NCBI RefSeq assembly: GCF_027945075.1
Contig: NZ_CP116034.1
Span: 806,001-870,000 of the forward strand
DNA from: Chryseobacterium sp. CY350
Lineage (GTDB): Bacteria; Bacteroidota; Bacteroidia; Flavobacteriales; Weeksellaceae
Direction of reading: 5' to 3'
DNA length: 64,000 nt
The position numbers and the translations under genes were made by a program. The notes beneath the pieces were generated by a model. The model did not search any database. It was not told the origin of the DNA and worked only from the letters and a program-made list of their open reading frames with translations. Positions 9,550 through 17,734 of this stretch are shown piece after piece. Positions within the stretch are counted from its first letter, which is position 1. Every line of letters begins with the position of its first letter.

Positions 9550-10359
9550 TTACAAAATGGATTCTCTTACTCTTGTCAGTTTTTGTAACAAATCTTCTAA
9601 TAAATCCAGTCGAAGCATGTTTGCACCATCAGATAAAGCAGTTTCGGGTGTTGGGTGTGTTTCGATAAAAATTCCGTCTGCGCCCACTGCAATTCCAGCT
9701 TTGGCTACCGTTTCTATTAAATCTGGTCTTCCGCCTGTAACACCTGAGCTTTGGTTTGGCTGCTGAAGAGAATGTGTAACATCTAAAATTACAGGAGCAT
9801 AAGCTCTCATCGTTGGAATTCCTCTGTAATCAACAATTAAATCGGTGTATCCGAAAGAATTTCCTCTTTCGATGATCGCAACTTTTGGGTTATTAGAATC
9901 TGTGACTTTCTGAACGGCAAATTTCATCGATTCAGGTGAAAGAAACTGTCCTTTTTTTAATGAAACACATTTTCCAGTCTTTGCTGCGGCAATCAAAAGA
10001 TCTGTCTGACGAACCAAAAATGCTGGAATCTGCAAAACATCAACATATTGAGCTGCCAAAGCGGCATGTTCGTTCTCATGAATATCTGTTGTCGTAGGAA
10101 TATTAAAAGTTTCCCCGACTTTTTTAAGAATTTCCAGAGATTTTTCTTCACCGATTGACGTAAAAGAATCTACTCTACTTCTGTTTGCTTTTTTGAAACT
10201 TCCTTTGAAAATATATGGAATATTATATTTATTGGTCAGTTCAATTACTTTTTCGGCAATTCTCAACGCCATATCTTCACCTTCGATGATGCATGGCCCG
10301 GCTATTAAAAAAAAGTTTTTAGAATCTTTGTGTTGTATATTGTCTAAATATTGAATCAT
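9550..10359 (-). CDS. kdsA: 3-deoxy-8-phosphooctulonate synthase
   Basis: This 269-aa cytoplasmic enzyme condenses phosphoenolpyruvate with arabinose 5-phosphate to give Kdo 8-phosphate, the first committed step to the LPS inner-core sugar Kdo. Family motifs seen: LIAGPCIIEGEDMALRIAE near the start, IFKGSFKKANRSR, TDIHE, QIPAFLVRQTDLL, and the C-terminal GGRPDLIETVAKAG and FIETHPTPETALSDG. Asn in KANRS and the absence of a metal-binding Cys in the usual position (GPCII has Cys, so class I versus II cannot be fixed by eye) leave metal dependence open. kdsB, the next enzyme but one in the pathway, is at 28315-29037. Confidence 0.95.
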   Translation of the reverse strand: MIQYLDNIQHKDSKNFFLIAGPCIIEGEDMALRIAEKVIELTNKYNIPYIFKGSFKKANRSRVDSFTSIGEEKSLEILKKVGETFNIPTTTDIHENEHAALAAQYVDVLQIPAFLVRQTDLLIAAAKTGKCVSLKKGQFLSPESMKFAVQKVTDSNNPKVAIIERGNSFGYTDLIVDYRGIPTMRAYAPVILDVTHSLQQPNQSSGVTGGRPDLIETVAKAGIAVGADGIFIETHPTPETALSDGANMLRLDLLEDLLQKLTRVRESIL

Positions 10360-10421
10360 TTTTATTTGAATTAAAAGTTCAGTAAAAATACTTATAAAGT
10401 TTCAGAATTGGAAATTAATTA

Positions 10422-10763
10422 TCACGAGTAATTAAAGATATCCTGCATTAAAGCAGTGTAAAAAACAGTAATCAAAATAAAAAGTAAAAAAAATAAAACT
10501 AAATACAAATAATAGTTTTCTACTTTAAATACTTTTATTAAAAGTAAATGAGAGAAAAATAAAATTGAAAAATAACCTCCAAAAGTTATAAAATCTTCCA
10601 AGATATAGTCAACTCCATCTATCAAACAATAAAATATTGAGAAAAGTATTATTATACTTAAACTTAATGAAAACCTTTTCAGTAAATTTATACGTATTGG
10701 AAAAACAAAGTAAAAGAAATTTGCTAGAGCAAAAGCTATTATTATTAATAAAATCCCAAACAT
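10422..10763 (-). CDS. Small multi-pass membrane protein, unknown
   Basis: I do not recognise this 113-aa protein. It has four hydrophobic segments (about residues 1-20, 30-47, 58-75 and 83-108) with short polar links. Its ATG overlaps the stop codon of the DUF1697 gene by one base (TAATG), a typical sign of translational coupling, so it belongs to the operon that begins with the glycosyltransferase-like protein at 12810. Nothing else suggests a role. Confidence 0.65.
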   Translation of the reverse strand: MFGILLIIIAFALANFFYFVFPIRINLLKRFSLSLSIIILFSIFYCLIDGVDYILEDFITFGGYFSILFFSHLLLIKVFKVENYYLYLVLFFLLFILITVFYTALMQDIFNYS

Positions 10764-11287
10764 TAAATTTTTTTCAAAATCTTCTCAAAAGTATTAATAT
10801 TTCTGCTTGTAAACTGGTCTTTCAGATTTTTTCTACCTAAAATTTTCCCGAAAGTTGAATCTAAAGTATTCCCTTTCGGAACCTGCCAATAGAAATTCCC
10901 GTTAACGATTTTTGCTTCTTCATTTTCAGTTTTTAAAGCAGCGTCAAATTCTTTCATTAAAACATTCTCGACATCTTGATTTCCGATAAAAGTATAGACG
11001 TGCAAATCTTCGTTTTTCTCAAAAGGATTTGAATTCAAAAAACTTTCAATTTCATCCTGAGATTTTACAAATAGAAAAGCTTCGTATTTAAAATGCTCAG
11101 ACATTGCTTTTTCGAGAATCAACTTTAAATTATCTGCTTTTTGATCAGATGAAAAAATTATATTTCCGGAAGCTAAAACCGAAAAAACATCTTTCATTCC
11201 TGCTTTTGTAAAAACTTCACAGACTTCCGCCATTTTCATGTTGGTTCCTTTTACATTAACGCCGCGAAGGAAAGCACAATATTTCAT
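10763..11287 (-). CDS. DUF1697 family protein
   Basis: This 174-aa protein shows the DUF1697 start (YCAFLRGVNVKGTNMKMAEV), the central VLASGNIIFSS, and a C-terminal SRNINTFEKIL. The family is widespread and cytoplasmic, with no established activity. It lies 29 bp after the membrane glycosyltransferase-like gene and overlaps the next gene by one base, so the three are probably one transcript. The neighbours do not suggest a specific job. Confidence 0.88.
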   Translation of the reverse strand: MKYCAFLRGVNVKGTNMKMAEVCEVFTKAGMKDVFSVLASGNIIFSSDQKADNLKLILEKAMSEHFKYEAFLFVKSQDEIESFLNSNPFEKNEDLHVYTFIGNQDVENVLMKEFDAALKTENEEAKIVNGNFYWQVPKGNTLDSTFGKILGRKNLKDQFTSRNINTFEKILKKI

Positions 11288-11316
11288 GGGTTTTGGTTTA
11301 GGTTAAAAGTTCGGAA

Positions 11317-12810
11317 TTATTTATCTTTTAGTCTTTCATAAAGATTATAATCTGTTCCGGAAGGCTTCAGTTTGTAGATTTTCTCTAATATTTTGTTGTC
11401 ATTTTGCAAATGATTTTTTATTCGGAATTCATTTAACAATTTGTAGTGGGTTTTGTAGTAAAAACCATCCTTTCCTTCAAATAAATTATTGTAAGACAAC
11501 AGATATTTTGGTTGTCGCTTTTTTACTGTATTCAGCCAATAATGAGGTTTATCTTTTTTAATCTCTTCCTGAATTTGTTTGTCAACCAAGCCAACTTCAT
11601 CGATGGTTTTTAAACCTGAGAAATAAGGGATATATCCTGCGGGTTCCAGCAAAATCCATTGTTTTTTGTCTTTCTCGTAATTATTCAGAAATATCCCGAT
11701 AGATCGTCTGTAATTCCATTCTCCGTTTCCTGTTGCAATAGAATGTATGGTTTGGAAAGCCAGCATTGGCAGAATGTAAAAAATAATTAGTGCTGAAAGC
11801 CACCAGTTTCTTTTTATTTTTTGCTCTATTACAAATATTAAAACCGGAACGAAAAGTAAAATCTGAGGAACCCAGTAATACCAGTCAAAAAGACTTTTCT
11901 GAGAAAGAAAAATAATTTGTTTTGCCCATGCGAAAAGGAAGATCATCCAAAGAAAATAATTTCTTTTTTCCCGCTGTCTGATCAGGAAAATAAAACACAG
12001 CAATTCAAAAACTGCAATAATGATTGTAAATGGATTGAAGTCTCCCGGGAGTTTCAGCATTCCCCAAAAGTTGCCATAGTTTAATCTAAAATATTCAAAA
12101 TCCTGACTTAAAGTATAAACTCTGTCATAAGCCAGTTTTTTAGCAACAATCGTATTATTAACGATTTCTCCAAAGTAAAACCAATTGAAAGCCAATGCTG
12201 CTGAAACGCCTAAAACTCCACCTAAAATATATCTCAAGTTTATTTTTTTATTCCAGAATACATCAACCAAAAAAACAATTCCGAGAAAAATTACGGTATC
12301 AATTCTTGTAAATAAAATTAAAACAGGAAATACAATAAATGCCCATTTTTTCTCATTTTTAAAGCCATAATAGAGCAAAGCCATTTCGAGGAAAAAGAGA
12401 ATTCCGTATTCCATTCCGAGGATCGAAATTTTTATCGATGGTGGTAATAGCCCAAACAAAAAGATAAAAATTGCTTTATGCCAGGGATTTTTCAGCAATA
12501 AATGAGAAAGAAATAAACTTCCGATGGTAAAGAGAATCGTATTGGTCACCAAAAGCGGTACTATAAAATTTTCTTTTCCAAAAATTAAATTAAAAAAATA
12601 GGAAACAAAAACGTACAAGTGTGTTGTAGAAGCTGAAATTTTGGTATCGCCGTTGAAACCGATCACTCCGTAATCCAATAAATTCTGGGCAACTCGCCAG
12701 GTAATGAAAGCATCTTCCTGAATGTGATGCGTTAGAAGAAAATAAAGCTTGGCAATTACTGCAAATATCACAGCATACAACGGAAGATTTTTGTTTTTGT
12801 TCTCGGACAT
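11317..12810 (-). CDS. Multi-pass membrane protein, probable lipid-linked-sugar glycosyltransferase (GT-C type)
   Basis: The protein is 497 aa from the ATG at 12810. It has about ten hydrophobic segments. An early luminal loop holds an acidic motif after the first helix (HHIQEDAFITWRVAQNLL), the usual place of the catalytic Asp/Glu in GT-C transferases such as ArnT and PMT. A soluble C-terminal tail (about residues 370-497) follows. It probably transfers a sugar from a polyprenyl carrier on the periplasmic face; acceptor and donor are unknown. A longer reading from TTG at 12861 was rejected because the -7 box (12828-12835) lies downstream of that codon. It heads an operon with DUF1697 and a small membrane protein, and follows the DUF2723 gene. 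Confidence 0.65.
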   Translation of the reverse strand: MSENKNKNLPLYAVIFAVIAKLYFLLTHHIQEDAFITWRVAQNLLDYGVIGFNGDTKISASTTHLYVFVSYFFNLIFGKENFIVPLLVTNTILFTIGSLFLSHLLLKNPWHKAIFIFLFGLLPPSIKISILGMEYGILFFLEMALLYYGFKNEKKWAFIVFPVLILFTRIDTVIFLGIVFLVDVFWNKKINLRYILGGVLGVSAALAFNWFYFGEIVNNTIVAKKLAYDRVYTLSQDFEYFRLNYGNFWGMLKLPGDFNPFTIIIAVFELLCFIFLIRQREKRNYFLWMIFLFAWAKQIIFLSQKSLFDWYYWVPQILLFVPVLIFVIEQKIKRNWWLSALIIFYILPMLAFQTIHSIATGNGEWNYRRSIGIFLNNYEKDKKQWILLEPAGYIPYFSGLKTIDEVGLVDKQIQEEIKKDKPHYWLNTVKKRQPKYLLSYNNLFEGKDGFYYKTHYKLLNEFRIKNHLQNDNKILEKIYKLKPSGTDYNLYERLKDK

Positions 12811-12827
12811 TGCGTTTTTTTGATGCA

Positions 12828-12835
12828 CAAATATA
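12828..12835 (-). promoter_or_regulatory. -7 promoter box for the GT-C-like operon
   Basis: Minus-strand TATATTTG, leader about 13 nt to the ATG at 12810. It decides the start codon of that gene. Confidence 0.55.
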
Positions 12836-12861
12836 TATCTATTATTCTTGAATATCAACAT

Positions 12862-12890
12862 AAAAAAAACGGAACCGAAGTTCCGTTTTT
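12862..12890 (-). terminator. Terminator after the DUF2723 gene
   Basis: AAAACGGAA/TTCCGTTTT (9 bp) with an A run on the plus strand, giving a T tail on the minus transcript. Confidence 0.75.
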
Positions 12891-12912
12891 AAGTATTTGA
12901 GATTTATGTTTT

Positions 12913-15900
12913 CTACTGTGTTGCTTTAATAATAGAATTGGTAATCTGATCTTCTTTTTCTTTCGAATACGTAGAATCAAAAGGTTCCATAACATCAAAT
13001 AAATATTGATAAAAAGGTGTAATTCTCTGTACGTTTTCAGACTCTTTTCTTGCCTTTTCTTTTCCCATCTGCTGCAGATCTTTGATGAAAACATTAAATT
13101 TCTTATCAATCGGCTCTATAGATTTTACCAGATACGAATAAGCTTTCTGATCCTGACCAATTTTTTTGTAAGCATCTGTAACTGATGAAACTACAAGAGA
13201 ATATTCCATTGGTTTTGATCTCATCTGCCTTCCAACATATCTTTGATCGGCTTTACTTAATGTTAAATAATAATCATATTCTTCAAAAATTCCCTTTTTA
13301 AGAATCTCTGCAAGTTTTAATCCTTTTTGCTCTTTTCCGGCAACTATATATCCGTAAACCATTGAGCTTAAAGATCTTGGATCATTATACTTCTCAGCAG
13401 GAATTTCTTTTGCCGCCAAATCAAGAATTTCTAAAGCTTTAGCTTTTTGTCCTGATAATGCTAATGCTGCTGCTGCTCTGCTTGCTGAACTTCGGTAGCC
13501 TATTATATTTGACGTTGCAGTCTCATCAAAGTGAACATTCATATCTTTAAAGTTCCCCCATTTGAAGTTTTTCACGACGTTATATAATGAGTTTGCATCT
13601 ACTCTACCCATCTCGCCGTCGCTGCTTCTTGGTGTTTTGATAGGAACCAATCTGTAGCTGAAACCATCAAACTGAAGATATTCATCCAGGAAGAAAATAT
13701 TTTCACTGTCATAAACTCCACCTGACGAAAAATTAATCGGGCGTTTCCAGTCAAAATTGGCTAAAATATCAAACATCATCAGATTATTTTTATATAATGT
13801 TCCTGACTTATAAGTAATCATAATCTGGTCGACAGTATTTGGAAGATCAGAAGGATTGATGATTCCTGATTTAACTGCATTTTGCTTATTAACAGGTAAA
13901 ATAAACTTGTTTACAGGTAAGAAATTATATTTCTCGAAACGTGCTTCACCAAAGATCATTTTTAAAACTTCATCTTTTTCAGGAGATTTTATTTTAAGGA
14001 AATTCACCGCATCTTTTAAAGTCATTGAATCCTGCACAAGATATTTCTCAAAAGGTTTAAGCATTTCTGCCGGAGCTCCGGATTCTTTCAGATTGCTTAT
14101 AACACCTTGCCAATCGTCTTTTTTCATTAAATAAATCTGGTCATTCACACCATCTCTGTAATCTTCGTGCGTCAGCTGACTTGGGATCGGATTCGCATTG
14201 TACGTTTTTCTCTTCACCTGATCAATATTCCAAGGAGTTGAAAGAAGTGTAAAGTTTACAACTTTCACATCATCACGGAATCTCTCAGTTTCCTGCATTG
14301 CCCAAACCGGATACGTATCGTTGTCACCATAAACAAAAAGGATGTCTTCTTTCGGCAAAGATTTTAACATTGAGTATGAATAATCATACGCTGTATATCT
14401 TCCGCTTCTATCATGAACATTATAATTCTGGAAGCCCATCATTAAAGGAATCCCCAATAAAACAACACCAAACCCAATATTTGCAGCATTTGATTTTACT
14501 TTAGACTGTAAATACCAGAGAATTGCTCCGGCTCCCAGACCGATCCAAATTGCAAAGGCGTAAAAGGAACCGACAACCGCATAATCTCTTTCTCTTGGTT
14601 CAAAAGGTTTCATTCCTGTGTAGAAAACAATTCCGACACTTGTTAATATAAATAATGAAAGAATTGCATAAAATCTACCAAAATCTCGCATAAACTGGAA
14701 ATAACATCCGATAATTCCTAATAACAACGGTAAGAAGAAAAATGCTACTGTACTTTCATTTTTAAATTTTGAAGGCATTGCATCCTGACTTCCCAACAAC
14801 GCATTATCAATTGCAGGAATACCGGAAATCCAATTTCCTCTTGTGTTTTCACTGTTTCCTTCAAGATCATTCTGCCTTCCTGCAAAATTCCACAATAGAT
14901 ATCTTATAAAGTAGTATCCGTTTTGGAAAGTGATAAAATAGTCCATATTCTGAGCAAAAGATGGTCTCTGAACGGTAATCAGTTCATATGGTTTTACCTT
15001 CAGATAATCTGCTGCTGTTATACTTCCGTCTTCATATTTCCCTCTTAGTTCTTCAAAAATCTCTTTAGCCTGAGGATCATCTGCAATATTTTCGTTTCCA
15101 TAATTAAACTGAAAATCCGGTGCTCCGTACATCGATATGTAGTTTGCCATGACGTCTTTATCTTCATTAAACATTCTTGGCATAAAACTCACATGAGCAG
15201 GATTAAATACATAATTAAAACGATCTCCTGTTTTTCTGTACGTTCCTAATTTCTCATCTTTTTCATAGATTTCTCCTGTCTTATTGGTTTTAAAACTTCC
15301 GTCTTCATTTTTTTCAATACCGCTGTTATCCAAAAATGCAGTGTAGTTCTGACCATAAATTGTAGGCCAGTCACCGTATTGCTCTCTGTTGTAGTAGTCA
15401 AGCATACCAATTGCAGTGTCAGGATCGTTTAAGTTCATTGGCGGATTGGCATTTGCTCTGATAGGAATTACCATCCAACATGAGAAACCAATCATCATAT
15501 AAACAACTGACAACGCAATCGTCTGATAAATGTTCTTCTTCGCCTGTCTTGCATATTTTAAAATAAAGTAGCAAAGTGCAACTAAAATTATAAATCCGGC
15601 TATCGTTCCTGAGTGGAACGGAAGACCAATACCATTCACAAAAAATATTTCAAGTTTTCCGAATAGTGACATAATCACAGGGAAAATAATTTTGAAAACA
15701 ACAATTAAAATTCCTAAAGTAATTGCATTTGCCCAAAGAAAATTCTTCCAGGTAAATTCATAATTTCTTGTATAATAAACTAAGCACACTGCCGGAATTG
15801 CCAACATACACATCATGTGAACACCCACAGAAAGACCTACTATAAAGAATATTAAAATAATCCATCGCTCATTATCAGATTCCGTATACTCATTTTCCCA

Positions 15901-16398
15901 TTTTGTAATAAGCCAAACCAGAATTGCAATAAATAATGATGCCATTGAATAAACTTCGCCTTCTACCGCAGAAAACCAAAAAGTGTCTGACCACGTAAAA
16001 CATAGAGAACCGATTACTCCGGCAAAAAGAATAGCTATTTCCTGATGTTTGGTCACTTCCTCAAAATCCTTATTGAGAAGTCTTCTTACAAAATGTGTAA
16101 TCGTCCAGAATAGAAATAAAATCGTAAATGCGCTGAATAATGCAGACATTGCGTTGATTACAATAGAATAATTTTCACCTTGTCCAAACGCGAAAATCGC
16201 AGCAACCGCACCTACAATCTGGAACAGAGCTGCTCCCGGTGCGTGAGTTACCTCTAATTTCACGGCTGAAGAAATGTACTCGCCACAATCCCAAAAACTG
16301 AAGTTGGGTTCTATTGTTGAAAAGTACGTGAAAAATGCAATGACGAAAATCACCCATCCGATAAGGGTATTCCATTGCCTAAAAGTCCAGTTTTTCAT
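12913..16398 (-). CDS. DUF2723 / GT117 family membrane protein (TMEM260-like O-mannosyltransferase family)
   Basis: This 1161-aa protein begins with the DUF2723 signature: a first helix, then YFSTIEPNFSFWDCGEYISSA and KLEVTHAPGAALFQIVGA. About a dozen membrane segments reach to near residue 680. A periplasmic domain follows that includes LFVYGDNDTYPVWAMQE, and the last ~150 residues look like TPR helices (AAAALALSGQKAKALEILD). CAZy groups this family as GT117, and human TMEM260, a relative, is a protein O-mannosyltransferase. The Asp-Glu in WDCGEY sits where GT-C enzymes keep their catalytic acid. It may glycosylate secreted proteins or lipids in Bacteroidetes; the target is unknown. The next gene downstream is another GT-C-like protein. 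Confidence 0.85.
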   Translation of the reverse strand: MKNWTFRQWNTLIGWVIFVIAFFTYFSTIEPNFSFWDCGEYISSAVKLEVTHAPGAALFQIVGAVAAIFAFGQGENYSIVINAMSALFSAFTILFLFWTITHFVRRLLNKDFEEVTKHQEIAILFAGVIGSLCFTWSDTFWFSAVEGEVYSMASLFIAILVWLITKWENEYTESDNERWIILIFFIVGLSVGVHMMCMLAIPAVCLVYYTRNYEFTWKNFLWANAITLGILIVVFKIIFPVIMSLFGKLEIFFVNGIGLPFHSGTIAGFIILVALCYFILKYARQAKKNIYQTIALSVVYMMIGFSCWMVIPIRANANPPMNLNDPDTAIGMLDYYNREQYGDWPTIYGQNYTAFLDNSGIEKNEDGSFKTNKTGEIYEKDEKLGTYRKTGDRFNYVFNPAHVSFMPRMFNEDKDVMANYISMYGAPDFQFNYGNENIADDPQAKEIFEELRGKYEDGSITAADYLKVKPYELITVQRPSFAQNMDYFITFQNGYYFIRYLLWNFAGRQNDLEGNSENTRGNWISGIPAIDNALLGSQDAMPSKFKNESTVAFFFLPLLLGIIGCYFQFMRDFGRFYAILSLFILTSVGIVFYTGMKPFEPRERDYAVVGSFYAFAIWIGLGAGAILWYLQSKVKSNAANIGFGVVLLGIPLMMGFQNYNVHDRSGRYTAYDYSYSMLKSLPKEDILFVYGDNDTYPVWAMQETERFRDDVKVVNFTLLSTPWNIDQVKRKTYNANPIPSQLTHEDYRDGVNDQIYLMKKDDWQGVISNLKESGAPAEMLKPFEKYLVQDSMTLKDAVNFLKIKSPEKDEVLKMIFGEARFEKYNFLPVNKFILPVNKQNAVKSGIINPSDLPNTVDQIMITYKSGTLYKNNLMMFDILANFDWKRPINFSSGGVYDSENIFFLDEYLQFDGFSYRLVPIKTPRSSDGEMGRVDANSLYNVVKNFKWGNFKDMNVHFDETATSNIIGYRSSASRAAAALALSGQKAKALEILDLAAKEIPAEKYNDPRSLSSMVYGYIVAGKEQKGLKLAEILKKGIFEEYDYYLTLSKADQRYVGRQMRSKPMEYSLVVSSVTDAYKKIGQDQKAYSYLVKSIEPIDKKFNVFIKDLQQMGKEKARKESENVQRITPFYQYLFDVMEPFDSTYSKEKEDQITNSIIKATQ

Positions 16399-16582
16399 AG
16401 TATAAAATCAATTAGTGCGAAAATAAGGTTTTTACTTCATTTTAAATTGATTTTAACAAAATTTAAAAGATTGGCTTGCTTTTTGCGAGCGTTTCGAGGC
16501 TGTTATGAAGAGCTTAAAAGCATATAATTTTACTTTCAACACTTATAATTTCTGAAAAGTTTAAGAATTATTTATTTTTTTG

Positions 16583-16590
16583 TATTTTTG
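16583..16590 (+). promoter_or_regulatory. -7 promoter box for the cysteate synthase-like gene
   Basis: TATTTTTG, exact TAnnTTTG; leader about 28 nt to ATG 16623. Upstream (16473-16493) is a small G/C-containing hairpin of unknown role. Confidence 0.55.
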
Positions 16591-16622
16591 CGGTCAGATT
16601 TTTATTTGAAAAATAACAAATA

Positions 16623-17660
16623 ATGAGTAATGTTTACGATAATATTCTTGGCTTGATTGGGAACACCCCTTTAGTGAAACTTAATACGGTAACTAAAGAG
16701 ATTCCTGCGAAAGTTTATGCCAAGTTAGAATCATATAATCCTGGACATTCCACCAAAGATAGAATCGCACTTCATATTATTGAAAACGCTGAGAAAAAAG
16801 GTTTATTAAAGGAAGATTCTGTAGTTGTAGAAACTACTTCCGGAAATACAGGTTTTTCACTCGCTATGGTTTGTATCATTAAAGGATACAAATGTATTTT
16901 AGCTGTAAGTGATAAAACGAAGGCTGAAAAGATAGCATATCTGAAAGCTCTTGGTGCAACAGTATATATATGTCCTGCGAATGTACCTGCGAATGACCCT
17001 AGATCATATTATGAAGTAGCTAAGAGAATTGCTGCCGAAACCCCAAATTCTGTTTATATCAATCAGTATTTTAATGAGTTAAATGTTGATGCCCATTATC
17101 AGACCACAGGTCCTGAGATTTGGGAACAGACAGAAGGAAAAATTACTCACCTTTTTGCATGTACAGGAACTGGCGGAACATTATCCGGTTCGGCAAAATT
17201 CTTAAAAGAAAAGAATCCAAACATCAAAATTATCGGTGTAGATGCTGACGGATCTATTTTGAAAAGTTATCACGAAACTGGAGAAATTCATAAAGAAGAC
17301 GTTCATCCTTACCAGATTGAAGGTATGGGGAAAAATTTAATCCCTTCTGCTCTACTTTTTGATAAAGTGGATGAATTTGTAAGAGTAAACGACGAAATGT
17401 CTGCATACAGAACCCGCGAGATTGCTTTAAAAGAAGCTATAATGGGTGGCTACACAACTGGAGCCGTTACTCAGGGATTGATTCAATATGCACAATCTCA
17501 CGAACTAACTGAAAATGATTTCGTTGTGATGATTTATCCGGATCACGGTTCACGTTATATTACAAAGGTATACAGTGACAAATGGATGGAAGAACAAGGA
17601 TTCATCAACAACTGTTTCCACAATTATGATGAAGTTTTCAAAACTGAATTCATCAAATAA
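16623..17660 (+). CDS. PLP-dependent cysteine-synthase-family enzyme, probable cysteate synthase
   Basis: This 345-aa fold-type II PLP enzyme resembles O-acetylserine sulfhydrylase and cystathionine beta-synthase. It has GNTPLVKL at residues 13-20, the PLP lysine K45 in NPGHSTKDR, the substrate loop ETTSGNTG, and the phosphate loop GTGGTLSG. Two positions differ from CysK: His-Ser-Thr in place of Ser-Val before the lysine, and Thr for Pro in the substrate loop, which suggests a different nucleophile or acceptor. The gene directly precedes an alpha-oxoamine synthase. In sulfonolipid producers, cysteate is made by a PLP enzyme of this kind from phosphoserine (or a relative) and sulfite. The general fold is certain; the cysteate assignment is an inference from neighbourhood. 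Ordinary cysteine synthesis is the alternative. Confidence 0.75.
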   Translation: MSNVYDNILGLIGNTPLVKLNTVTKEIPAKVYAKLESYNPGHSTKDRIALHIIENAEKKGLLKEDSVVVETTSGNTGFSLAMVCIIKGYKCILAVSDKTKAEKIAYLKALGATVYICPANVPANDPRSYYEVAKRIAAETPNSVYINQYFNELNVDAHYQTTGPEIWEQTEGKITHLFACTGTGGTLSGSAKFLKEKNPNIKIIGVDADGSILKSYHETGEIHKEDVHPYQIEGMGKNLIPSALLFDKVDEFVRVNDEMSAYRTREIALKEAIMGGYTTGAVTQGLIQYAQSHELTENDFVVMIYPDHGSRYITKVYSDKWMEEQGFINNCFHNYDEVFKTEFIK

Positions 17661-17682
17661 GAAAAATATATTAATACAAATT

Positions 17683-17714
17683 AAGCCTTTTCGTAAATCA
17701 CAAAAGGCTTTTTT
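17683..17714 (+). terminator. Intercistronic terminator or attenuator
   Basis: AAGCCTTTT (17683-17691) pairs with AAAAGGCTT (17702-17710), followed by T's, between two genes that appear functionally linked. No -7 box follows it, so read-through is probably needed for the second gene. Confidence 0.7.
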
Positions 17715-17734
17715 ACATAAAACATACTCATACA

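Noticed and set aside
12811..12861. TTG start for the GT-C-like protein at 12861
   Set aside because: The promoter box lies between that codon and ATG 12810.
16473..16493. Riboswitch upstream of the cysteate synthase-like gene
   Set aside because: Only a short hairpin upstream of the promoter; no known riboswitch core recognised, and it would not be in the transcript.
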